From positions 336,837,211 through 336,901,210 of the forward strand of contig CM042696.1 in assembly GCA_023614405.1 (NCBI GenBank): a stretch of DNA of 64,000 bases, given 5' to 3'. Position 1 is the stretch's first letter. Each line of letters starts with the position of its first letter. Shown piece after piece: positions 32,491-41,953 of this stretch. The stretch comes from Avena insularis (taxonomy: Eukaryota; Streptophyta; Magnoliopsida; Poales; Poaceae). Under the pieces are notes generated by a model. The model was not told the origin of the DNA and made no database searches. It was given only the letters and a program-made list of their open reading frames with translations. A program made the translations under genes and the position numbers.

Positions 32491-34740
32491 GATTACATTG
32501 CAGACCTCCTTGACTTCTCTGTGTGAGGAGTACCAGTATGACCCTCCCCATTAGTGGTTTACTTTAGAGCCAGTCTTGTGCTTATCAATGCCGTAAAGAA
32601 AGTCAATGCTCCCTCCAGTGGCATATGGTCTTGGTCCGGCAGCCCTCGACTCCTGCTGCCAAGGTCTAGTTGGAGGTACTAGGGCGTTGTCGAGCCCATG
32701 TCCTAGATGATGATGGTTCAGGTTGGTGCACCGTGACGGATTAGGTGGCGAAGGCTTTCCTTCTAGTGATGCCTTGGCCACTTCCTTGAGCCACGATATG
32801 ATGACTTGGCAACTGGTCCTCCTGTGTGAGCTCGTGGCGTGGAAGTCACATCAGCTCTCCATAGTGCATTCCTTTGGAGTCATCCACCACTAACGGGATT
32901 CCTTGTTATGTGTCGTGTTGGGGCTAAAAGGTTGTTGTTGATGATGCATAGGTCTGGCCCACTATTGTGTCTTCTTGGTCACGGCAACCTCATGTTGGTG
33001 TCCCTAGGTTATCTCCAATACGAGGCTGCTAGCCACTAGAGGACCTCGTGCGGCAAATACCTGGCCTGATCCTTCCTTATGAGGCTTCCTAGGGTGCTCA
33101 TCCAATGATCTGTAGAGTGGTAGCCCTCGGTCAGACACTTGCTATTGAATCATCTGTCATCGTGGATAACTGCCTTCTTGACGACGTCCATGAGTTGATC
33201 CAAGGTCCTCAAATTTTTTGTGTTGCTGATAAGCGTGGCGTAGTTATGGTTACGGACCCCATTAGTGAATGACCACACGATGTCCTTGTTAGAGAGGTTG
33301 GGCATGGTGTTCACTAGGATCCTGAATTGCTTTACGAAGTCCTTCAATCTTTTCCATGGGTACTGCTTGATGTTCTTGAATTCTTCATGAAGCGTGTTGG
33401 CATCATCTTCTGTAGTGAAGCCAAGATCAACCCCCAAGTAAAGTCATCGCATGTACTGATCGACTAGGGGACCATGTTTCGAAGCCACTTCAGGGCGTTC
33501 CCCTTCAAACAAGTTGGGAGAAGGTTCTCCATATGGCGTGAGTGGCTGCCCATGATGTTGATGGGTTGCACAAATTTCTCCAAGTATGCAATTGGGTCCT
33601 ACGATCTGTCATACTCCTCATAATTGCTGGTTGTCACTTCCCTAGGCACCTCACACCATCCATGTCATGGGACCAAGACCTGCACCCACTAATCAGCCTT
33701 GCGTCCCAATCCTTATATTCTTAATCATACTCGTCCTAGGGGTAGCGGCACTATTCTCGCTGCCTTTCCTGCTATTTCGCGCCTACAATCCCATCGACGG
33801 GCCTCGTCAGCCTCATCGCCGGGTCCTGGGTTAGGGTCATGGCCGTCGTGGTTGTCTCGAGCTCTTTCTTCCCCTATCCTGGGGCCTCCATCCGGGTTAC
33901 CTAGGTTATCTGTTCGGACTGGTGAATCCCGGGGTCAGCTGGTCGGAGCTTATTTCCTTTTTGAGCATCATTTGTCCTTGGGTGAGCGTGACACTCGGCC
34001 TATGGGTCATACCGGAGCTAGCTATCACTAATCTTAGAGCTCGCACTAATACTAGTAAGCGACGGTTTGACGCGGCGGCCCCTCTTGCTGGTTTCGGGGG
34101 CCGGAGTGCGAGTGTTGTACTCCTCGATTTGCTTCTCCAGGTCTGCCGCGGTCTTGGCCGCTAGGTCCTAGGTGGTTTATAGCTCCTCTTCTAGGGTTGT
34201 CTTGTCCCCCTCGGAGGCATGCGCGATCCACCTCTAGAGGTCTTGTATATGAGTTTAATGGCGTGTTGATTATCCCGTGCTTGGGCTAGTGGTTTGAGCT
34301 CTAGAACCAGCGAAGAATTCGTAGGGATGTGGTCCCCATGTCGCTTGTGGATTGTATGGAGCGGCGCTTTTCCAAGACATTCCCGACCTTTCTGACATTC
34401 CCGTGGAGGTGGAGTATGTCATTCCTCCCGAGTAACCTATACCAGAGCTAGAAGGAGGGATAGTTACATAATAACATGTAGGTACGAAGCTAGGATAACC
34501 TATGTAGATGATGTGGACGAGAGTGCCACGGTAGATCACCGTAGGTTCCTAGACGTGCAGGACCTCAGCATACCCATAGGCAGGCGCCACACAAATAACA
34601 AGCAGGAGTCCCAATAGGAGTGGATAGCAAGTATTAAAGTAGTTCGCCTCTAGTGGTGTGTAGAGCGCCTCGAGATAGCGATGGTATGCACGCACGTACG
34701 CAGCTTTGATGTTGTTGTAGTAGACCTTGCTCGACATGGA
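32491..34740 (-). pseudogene. gag region of element 8
   Basis: The best part is 33437-33150: EEFKNIKQYPWKRLKDFVKQF followed by NGVRNHNYATLISN and a LDQLMDVVKKAV block, the layout of the plant retrotransposon gag core (PF03732 type). Upstream, 34539-34270 is a tyrosine-, serine- and glycine-rich stretch. Between them the frame is interrupted often. A single protein cannot be followed, so the limits are approximate. Confidence 0.5.
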
Positions 34741-34886
34741 TGGGGTATCGAGGCCGTACTCCTGCTCCGGTGCCCTGGCGGTTGTGCGGCCATGGATCGA
34801 ACCTAGAGCCCCTGGCCTCCGTCTGAGAGGTCCTTGGTGGCTTTGACCACCGGAGCAGTAGATCCGATCTACATGACACGTGCCCC

Positions 34887-34905
34887 CCCCTACCTAGTGC
34901 ACCAA
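34887..34905 (-). other. Primer-site-like sequence of element 8
   Basis: Minus-strand TTGGTGCACTAGGTAGGGG resembles the TTGGCGC start of the other primer sites here, with a different 3' half. It is placed just before the gag region. No LTR end is clear on its 5' side, so this is tentative. Confidence 0.4.
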
Positions 34906-34909
34906 CTAA

Positions 34910-35344
34910 CAAAGGATAGTTTTGACGATCCCTCCACAGTCTCACTTCCAAGGAATGAAAGAGAGTTTATTTGTTCAGCAATTGGCTCGGGCCAGCAGGT
35001 TTGGATCTCTCAAATACAAATATGAAGGTATATGTGTAATGGGGAGGATTCCCTCAAACTTTATTCATAAGGTGATTGAGATATCGTACAATGTGTCTAC
35101 AAGATGATCTTGATGGGTTTATAGTAACACCTGACAAGAGATGAATCTAGAGCTATGACCAAGGCTAATGGTGAGGACTTGGGTGATTATGGTGTGTCCT
35201 TCTCGGGTGAATCTATTCGAATACTTATAGGCATAAATGGTTACCAGAGTCTTCCTTGGTCACTTACGTCTTCATCTTGTATTGCATGTAATCCTGATCT
35301 TCGATCTCCCTTGGTGCACGTCTGGCCTTCAAGATCTCTAGAGA
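34910..35344 (-). other. Unresolved sequence left of element 7
   Basis: No gene or known repeat recognised. With element 7 excised it is continuous with 38307 onward, so on the minus strand it lies 3' of the coiled-coil gene. A minus-strand AATAAA occurs near 35063. It could be the 3' untranslated part of that gene or an unrecognised LTR. Confidence 0.35.
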
Positions 35345-35349
35345 GTCGT
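35345..35349. repeat. Target site duplication GTCGT (left) of element 7
   Basis: GTCGT before the element end TGTCGTTGTG at 35350, identical to 38302-38306. Confidence 0.8.
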
Positions 35350-35534
35350 TGTCGTTGTGTTGGGAATGGCAGTACCTAAGCAGGTCAGATAGAGGTGTGG
35401 GGACTAGTAGGGAAGCTATCGACGGCATCCGCATGCGAAATTGGATACAAGCAAGTGTAGGTGGACACAGGAAGTACCCAGGTTCGGAGCCCTCGTGATG
35501 AGGTAAAGCTCCTACTCCTGCCGATCTGACTATG
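35350..35534 (-). repeat. 3' LTR remnant of element 7
   Basis: 185 bases equal in length to 37600-37784 and about 93 percent identical by eye. Similarity stops exactly after GATCTGACTATG, marking the deletion breakpoint. Confidence 0.85.
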
Positions 35535-37576
35535 CTGGTTGCCCTGGTCCTTTAGCTGGCGGGTCCAGCTGCAGTTCCAGGTAGTGTGCGTAGCCAGCTT
35601 GAAGGGACCGCTATGCCATTTGCACGGGTCGTAAAACATCTGGTCGAAGGTGAGCCGCGGCTTCTTCCTTCTTGCATCGTTAGCCGGCGCGTCGGGCGCG
35701 CCCTCTACAGCGTTGACCTGCCGGGCGTGGTAGCGGGGCTACTGCTGTCCTGCTTGGCGGTCCCCGTGGAACCGGTTGTCGTTGTCGTGGCGCTTGGAGG
35801 ATCCGGCTTATCCAGCTGGATTGCTCGGATGGTCGCGAGCCAGCTCCGTTGGAGTCGGACGCTCGTCAGCACTTACTCGGAGGGGTTTCTTCATGGCGGC
35901 ATCTGCCGTGGCGTACTGGTCCGCAACCGTCATGAGCTTCGCCATGGTTTTCGGCTCGTCACACAGTAGCCGGTCGCGAAGCATGGTGCTTTCTCGGCAT
36001 CCTTCGATGAAGAAGCCAATGGCCTGGCTCTCTAGGATGCCCTCGCAGGTGTTTCGCAACTCTGTCCACTTGGCAAGGTATTCGCGGTCCGTCTCGCGGT
36101 CACCCAGGACGCATAAGACCAAGTCGCGCAGGCGGCCCGGACGCTTGTACGTGCCGTTGAAGTTGCGGACGAACACCTTTTCAAAGTCTAGCCAGGCATT
36201 GATGTTGTTGGGCGCGAGGCTGTTGAGCCATGTCCTCGCTAACCCGGTTAGCATAAGGGGGACGTAGCGCACAGTTGTGCGCTTGTTCCCATGGGCGATG
36301 CCGACTTCCGTGGCGTAGTCGGTCAGCCAATCTTCTGGCTTCATGTTGCTATCGTACTTGGGGGTGTCCCTAGGCAGGGTGAACTTATCCGGAAACGGCT
36401 CGTTCCGGATGCGGGGTCCGAAACAAACCGGTCCGATGAAGTCTTCTTCTTCCGTGACGCGTGCTTGAGCGAGGAGCTCGATGCGGTCACGGGCATCCGT
36501 ACGATCCGGGTTGGGCGCTCCTACCCGGCCCGAGAGACGGGAACCGGCAGGTCTTGGCGCTCCGGTTGGTGGAGGGGATGCGGTGGGTTGCTGTTCACCG
36601 TTTGCTCCTAGCACGGCTGGCCCTTGCTGCCAGAACCACGACGCTTGCTGCGGGCCTTGGCTAGAGGAGAGGACGCCTACTGGGTGTCGCGGGGCACGCC
36701 CTTGCTGTTGGCGGGCAGCTTGCTTCCCTTGGAGCAGCTGGCGTCCTCCTACATCTGCCGGTTCGCATCAGCCTGCTCGTCCGCGATCCGGAGGAGCTCC
36801 TGCACCCGAGCATGCTGGCGGGCTCGCTCCTCGCCCTCCAGGTTGGGCAGCTTGTCTGCTACGGCTCGCGTCGCGCGCAGGTTCTTGATGGGCGTACTAT
36901 AGGTTGACTGGATGAGAGCGGGTGCAGGATCCGGCTCGCCATCCTTCTCCATTCTACCGCCTAGCTCACCGCCCCGGTGTCGCAATTGCCCGCGTTGGCT
37001 CGGCTCTGTGATAGCCGGAGTGAAGCCGTGCGCGCGGTCGTACTCGCGCCAGGTGATCTCGATCTGCTTGCGGGTTGCAGCCAGCTCCATGGCCTCCTGG
37101 AGGAGAAGCTGTCTCTCCATGGCAAAGTTGGCCTCCGCCTACTCCGGGTTATCCCCGAGGTTGACCGGCGTGAGGAGACGGTCGATGGCCTCCTCCACCG
37201 GGTTTTGGGACTGTGGCAGCGCAGAAGTTCCGCCCTCATCCACGCCCCTCTCCCGCGGCTGGCGGGGGTGAGAGCTGGAGCCGACCATCATTACCTCGAC
37301 GCCGCGAGGGGCGACGGAAGCGCTGCTGCCTAGGTGTGGCAGCTTCGCGGCGGAAACGATCTCCCTAGGGAAACATTCTGGCATGGTGGCGACATAGACA
37401 GGGAGGTTGCCGAAAAGCAGGATGGAACCGTTTGCCAGAAACAAGGTTTCGGCGAAGCAGGAAGCGTTGTCGATGATGCAATCGAATTTGCTGAGCGTGA
37501 GCACCAGGCCGGAGGCCACGCGCTCACCGGCTGAAGTGCGGGGTCCCGTGTGGAACGTGACTCTGGTCGAAGCCAT
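35535..37576 (-). pseudogene. gag of element 7 (Tat-like)
   Basis: Starts MASTRVTFHTGPR at 37576, 5 bases after the primer site. Two in-frame TAG stops (near 37140 and 36748) and one frameshift (36620-36745) break it. The core at 36614-35808 is well kept: PKYDSNMKPEDWLTDYATEV, LTGLARTWLNSL, then FVRNFNGTYKRPGRLRDL and DREYLAKWTELRNTCEGI, a clear retrotransposon gag domain close in layout to 57000-57450 of element 6. Beyond it, DPCKWHSGPFKLATHTTWNC (about 35638-35580) has C, H, H and C spaced as in the unusual Tat knuckle rather than CCHC. An N-terminal arginine- and glutamate-rich segment (36749-37120) looks coiled coil. The frame ends at the internal deletion. Confidence 0.75.
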
Positions 37577-37580
37577 AATG

Positions 37581-37598
37581 CCCCACGGTTGGCGCCAA
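37581..37598 (-). other. Primer binding site of element 7
   Basis: Minus-strand TTGGCGCCAACCGTGGGG two bases from the LTR end GACA. The first eight bases fit a tRNA ending GGCGCCA, but the rest differs from tRNA-Asp, so the primer tRNA is not identified. Confidence 0.7.
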
Positions 37599-37599
37599 C

Positions 37600-38301
37600 T
37601 GTCGTTGTGTTGGGAATGGCAGTACCTAAGCAGGTCAGATAGAGGTGTGGGGACTAGCAGGGAAGCTATCGACGACGTCCGCGGGCGAGATTGGATACAA
37701 GCAAGTATAGCTGGACATAAGAAGTACCCAGGTTTGGAGCCCTCATGATGAGGTAAAGCTCCTACTCCTGCCGATCTGACTATGAGTGGTATACGGGCTA
37801 CAATCACTCCTTGAGCTGTATTCTCTAGCTACTGCCTTAAATGCACTGAGAGGCAACGGTCTCACTGGCCAGTCCGGCTAGCGGGCCCCACAGGCGGGTC
37901 CCAGTCGGCTGGTCATCTACAGTACTCGGTACACTTACATCCCATCAGAGTACAAGCGGTAAGGTCGTCGTGGGTACAATGAACACCGTCCGAGCCCGTC
38001 GTCAGCATCTGGCCACTGTTCCCATGTCACCCCGCAGAGTCTTCGGTATGGTCGGGTAGTTGCGAGTATTGTCATCATACCAGGGTGTACCGTGCACTGT
38101 GCAGCATGTTGCTCTGTCTTCTTGATTGGGTCGGGCTATGCTGATGTAGCTGGTCCCGTGCCTTGCTGCTCTTCGCCATTCCGGTTACCGTGAGGTAGCC
38201 GGCTTGACTTGTTCCTGTCCAGCTGCCCTTAGCCGGCCAGACACGATCCGACTGCCGTGATTCTTGTCTGGTTGGGGTATCCGGAGGTCATCCCCCCGAC
38301 A
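37600..38301 (-). repeat. 5' LTR of element 7
   Basis: 702 bases, TGTCGGGGGGATGACC to CAACACAACGACA on the minus strand. Bounded by the duplication GTCGT on the outside and the primer site on the inside. Confidence 0.85.
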
Positions 38302-38306
38302 GTCGT
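38302..38306. repeat. Target site duplication GTCGT (right) of element 7
   Basis: Identical to 35345-35349, and adjacent to the LTR start. Confidence 0.8.
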
Positions 38307-38439
38307 CTTGCAGTCCCATAGGTCAGTTCAGTTGAAGTTAGGTCGGTTGAGAGCTTCTAGATGCAGGCCTTTAGGTCCTTGTTCACAGAGGTAGGCATGG
38401 GCAGGAATCATGGATTAAGGCTCATGTGGGATCTCGACA

Positions 38440-39005
38440 GCGTCCGATTCCTCCAGCTCTTTGGACAGCTTCTATAGAAGCTCGAACGCATATGTCCGCT
38501 TGGTGAGGGTATCCTTTCTTTCCTTCGCCTCCTCATCTAGTTGGTCCTTCATCACAACGAGTTTGTTGAACTGGTCTTGGCACTGTTGTTCGACTCCTCG
38601 AGGCGCTTGATGTTGTCCTCCAGCCTCTGATCTCCTTCATGTAGGAGTCGGCCTTCCCATCTTGGAGGCGAAGAGAAGTCACCTCCTCCTCTTTCTTCAC
38701 CACCAGACCTGCAGAGAGGGATCTGAGCATTGGCAACCACGAGAAAATACGAAGCTAAAGTCAAGTCACCAAGCACTCACTCTTCACCGACTGCCGAGAG
38801 GCATTAAGCTATTGTTCGAGTAGTTCGATCTTCTCATCTGGCGTGTGCAACACTTGCTAAAAATACATACATTGGCACAACCAAAAACTTGGTCGGCTCT
38901 GTCCTTCCATCCCTAGAAATGCAAACTCATACAAAGACATACCTGCAACGACTAACAGAGATGCCAGCATTCCCCAAGCCTGGCCTCCAGGGTACTTTCC
39001 ACTGA
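38440..39005 (-). pseudogene. Spliced coiled-coil gene, antisense-gene type, with two introns
   Basis: On the minus strand an exon ending at 38943 is followed by an intron 38942-38857 (GTATGT to TTTTTAG), an exon 38856-38781, an intron 38780-38709 (GTGAGT to TCTGCAG), and an exon from 38708 down to about 38440. Both junctions keep one reading frame. The protein is highly charged and coiled coil: LVVKKEEEVTSLRLQDGKAD, then LEDNIKRLEE and KDQLDEEAKERKDTLTKR. A TAG interrupts the middle exon after KIELLEQ, another lies in the first exon, and one or more shifts are near 38630. It resembles the C-terminal halves of the antisense genes at 27840-30600 and 62523-63954. Element 4 truncates it at 39021. 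It could instead be a captured host gene. Confidence 0.55.
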
Positions 39006-39021
39006 CTAAATGAGGAGGACT

Positions 39022-40583
39022 GATACATCATAAATGTATCTATAATTTTTGATGTCCCATGGTTGTTCTACATCTACTTTCTTATGTTTTGTTCACACTT
39101 TAAGGTATTTTTATACATTTTATGGAACTAAACTATTAACAAGATGCCATAGTGCCAGTTGCCTATTTTCTGTTGTTTTTGGTTTCAGAAAATCTATTAA
39201 GGAAATATTCTCGGAATTAGACGGTACAAAAGCCAAAGTCAATATTTTACCCGAAGTAACACGGAATCCGGGGGAGACGAAGTGGCGCACCAGGGCGGCC
39301 ACACCTGGTGGTGGCACCGCCTGGGGGCACGCCACCAGGGGGTGTGGGGCCCCTAGTGCTCCATCGACCTTGCCCTTTCGCCTATAAAAGCCTCCCAGGA
39401 CGAAAACCCTAAGTACCCGATCAGAGACCCAATCAGAAATCCACGAAAGAGTCTATAGCCACCGCCATCTCCATCCCTAGATCGGGGGGATCTGAAGCTC
39501 TTCCCGGCACCTTGCCGGAGGGGAGAGATCACCCTGGAGGCCTTCTTCATCACCATGACTACCTCCGGTGTGATGCGTGAGTAGTTCATCCTTGGACTAT
39601 GGGTCCATGTAGTAGCTAGATGGTTGGTTCTCCTCCTTTGTGCTATCATGTTTAGATCTTGTGAGCTATGTTCATGATCAAGATCATCTATTTATAATCT
39701 TACATGTTGTGTTTGTGGGGATCTGATGGATATTGAGATGCTATTTCAGATTGATTATTGATTCTATCATGTCTATGTTATTTGTGATCTTGCATGCTCT
39801 CCGTTGTTAGTAACTATCTTGGCCAAGTAGATGCTTGCCACTCCAAGAGGGAGTATTTATGCTCGATAGTGGGTTCATGCTTCTAGTAATCTGGGGATGT
39901 GACAGGAATCTCTAAGGTTGTAGATGTGTTGTTGCTACTAGGGAGAAAACAACAATCCTTTGTCCATGGGACAATCGTATTGTTTATTTTAAACACTTTG
40001 CTTAATGCAATTATCTGTTGCTTGCAACTTAATACTGGAAGGGGTTCGGATGATAACCTGAAGGTGGATTATTAGTCATAGATGCAGTTGGATTACGGTC
40101 TATGTATTATGTTGTAATGCCCAATCAAATCTCATAGGAGTCAAGATTTCTAGTATATGCATTGTATGCTTTCTCAAATCTGTCAATTGCCCCGCTGTAA
40201 TTTGTTCACCCAACATGCTATTTATCTTAAGGAGAATCACCTCTAGTGAACTATGGACCCCAGTCCATTATTTTACCATTGATATATCATCTACTATTTA
40301 TCGTTTACTATTTACTTTCTACAAGCAATTACTAACTTCCACAAGATACGTATAATCCTTTGTTTTCAGCAAAACTAGTGAGATTGACAACCTCACTGTA
40401 AGTTGGGGCAAAGTTCTGTGGTTGTGTTGTGCAGGATTCCAAGTTGGTAGCAACACCTTGGAGTTGTTTCCTTGCTCCTACTGGTTTGATAACCTTGGTT
40501 TTGTAACTGAGGGAACTTGTTGTTGTGCTCATCATACCTTCCTCTTGGGGTTCCCAACGAGCTCGAGATATCTTGAGCCATCA
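39022..40583 (+). repeat. 5' LTR of element 4
   Basis: 1562 bases, TGATACATCA to GAGCCATCA, aligned along its length with the element 3 LTRs but clearly more diverged from them than they are from each other. It lacks the relic primer site present in the element 3 LTRs. A TATA-like CTATAAAAG lies at 39382-39390. Confidence 0.85.
39382..39390 (+). promoter_or_regulatory. Putative TATA box, element 4 LTR
   Basis: CTATAAAAG in the context TTCGCCTATAAAAGCC, the best match to a TATA consensus among the three family members. Confidence 0.5.
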
Positions 40584-40593
40584 AGCCTTTTTC

Positions 40594-40610
40594 TGGCGCC
40601 GTTGCTGGGG
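40594..40610 (+). other. Primer binding site, tRNA-Asp type (element 4)
   Basis: TGGCGCCGTTGCTGGGG, one mismatch from the tRNA-Asp(GTC) complement, 10 bases after the LTR end. Confidence 0.87.
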
Positions 40611-40824
40611 AGTTAAGGACAGCTTCACAAGGGGAGTCTCTCACAACCAATCTTTTTACTTTGTTATTGGTTTTCTTAGTTTCTCTACTTTATTTTGTTT
40701 GCTTCTTTTTATCAAAAATACAAAAAAATTAGTTCCTAATATAGTTGTTATTTTTGTTGGTTTGTTATTGTCTTGCTTTATCATGCTTTCTATCAATGGT
40801 TGGTTTCTTTGAAACTAGATCTTA

Positions 40825-41690
40825 TTGGCAAGGTGGGTTCACGGAAGAAAAAAATATTATGAGGAACACCGCTTGTCACAAAAAGGGAAACACTTATGGG
40901 AACAAATTAATAAATTTTATACCATTGCTAGAAACGTGTGCTCTACTTATTATGTTACTTATTGCTTTGATAAATCTTGTTTCTGTAGGAGGTGTAAACA
41001 CCTCCATTTTTAATGTGAGTATAATGATAATGTTACCGTATCTTCTTATGTTAAGGGAAATTATGACTTTTATGATGTGGAACAAATTGAAGAATTTATT
41101 GCCTGGAAGGGGGCATTCGAACTTGCTTATTTGCTTGAAAATACTAGAGATGCACCTTATAAATATGAGGGTTTTTTTTGCGGGTAAAATATGAGGTTTA
41201 TGATATACTTAAATTTTGCTTTGATAATTATAAGGAAGAAAATGGCTATATTCTTAAATATCTTAATAGATGCTCTCCACCCACGGAAGAGACTAATGAC
41301 TTGCAGGAGCCTATGGAAGAAGAAATTGCTGAAACTGGAAGCTCATTGGATGAAAAAGGGGAGGAGAGTGATGATCAAGAGGAGGAAGAATGGAGAAGCT
41401 ACCCATGTCCACCTCCTAATAAGAGTAACTCTTTAACTAATACCTTATTTGATCGCCCTCCATGCTTACGAAAGGAGGATGAGTGTGATATTTATATTGT
41501 TGAGTTTGTTCAAGATGCTACTGAAAATCATTATGAGAAAGGAAAATATGGTTGTTGGCATTCTCATGTTACTAAAACACCTCTCTTTATATTGAAAGTT
41601 CCAAAGTTGCTCTTCTTTTATCTACCCATTCTTGTTACTATGTTCTTCTTTGATTTATTTTCTTACAAGATTCCTATGCATAGGAAGTGA
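40825..41690 (+). pseudogene. Acidic protein with hydrophobic C-terminus (element 4)
   Basis: Two frames carry one protein. The first (from about 40825) includes NYDFYDVEQIEEFIAWKGAF and is broken by a TAA near 41013 and by a frameshift in a T-run near 41172. The second (to 41690) has an acidic stretch (EEETNDLQEPMEEEIAETG and DEKGEESDDQEEEE), then the block DIYIVEFVQDATENHYEKGK, then a hydrophobic segment of about 20 residues and the end DLFSYKIPMHRK. The last 70 residues align with the element 1 protein (3701-4417). Acidic, with one membrane-like segment near the C-terminus. It could be an env-like protein or a degenerate structural protein. I know no defined function. Confidence 0.6.
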
Positions 41691-41953
41691 GTTAGACTTA
41701 AATATGTATCATATTTTCTCCTTGATGCTCTCTTTTGCTTCAATTCATATTTCTTATGTGAGCATCTTCTCAAATAACTGAGCCTAGCTCAAAGGCGTTA
41801 AAGAAAAGCACTATTGGGAGATAACCCAAATTTTTATTCAGTAAGTTTTTCTTTTGTTTAGTCTTGGAAGTTATTGCTTCAGTAATAACCTCTTCTTATC
41901 CTTTTTGTGTGGTTTTTGTGACAAGAATAACCTCTAATGAGAGACAAGTAATA

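Larger units (their letters stand above)
31673..34907 (-). mobile_element. Element 8: gypsy gag-protease remnant
   Basis: On the minus strand: a primer-site-like sequence (34905-34887), a gag region (about 34740-32500) and a protease (32490-31950), then truncation at 31673 where the Tat LTR ends. The domain order and the protease motifs fit the Tat group. No LTR is recognised next to the primer site. Confidence 0.6.
35350..38301 (-). mobile_element. Element 7: Tat-like gag-only deletion derivative
   Basis: Complete at both ends, TGTCGGGGGG (38301) to ACGACA (35350) on the minus strand, with the duplication GTCGT outside. It keeps a full 5' LTR (702 bases), primer site and gag. All of pol and most of the 3' LTR are missing, and only the last 185 bases of the 3' LTR remain. 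These 185 bases differ from the 5' LTR at about a dozen positions, so the insertion is old. Confidence 0.85.
39022..41950 (+). mobile_element. Element 4: Athila-like retrotransposon, 3' half deleted
   Basis: LTR (39022-40583), primer site, a broken coding region and the start of the family's non-coding interior. Sequence matching element 3 (15300-15425) ends at AGACAAGTAAT near 41950, and the next bases are the middle of the Tekay LTR. The second LTR is gone, so no target duplication can be tested. Confidence 0.85.

Noticed and set aside
35586..37333. Long plus-strand open frames opposite element 7 gag.
   Set aside because: They are antisense shadows of a GC-rich gag gene with recognisable motifs on the minus strand.
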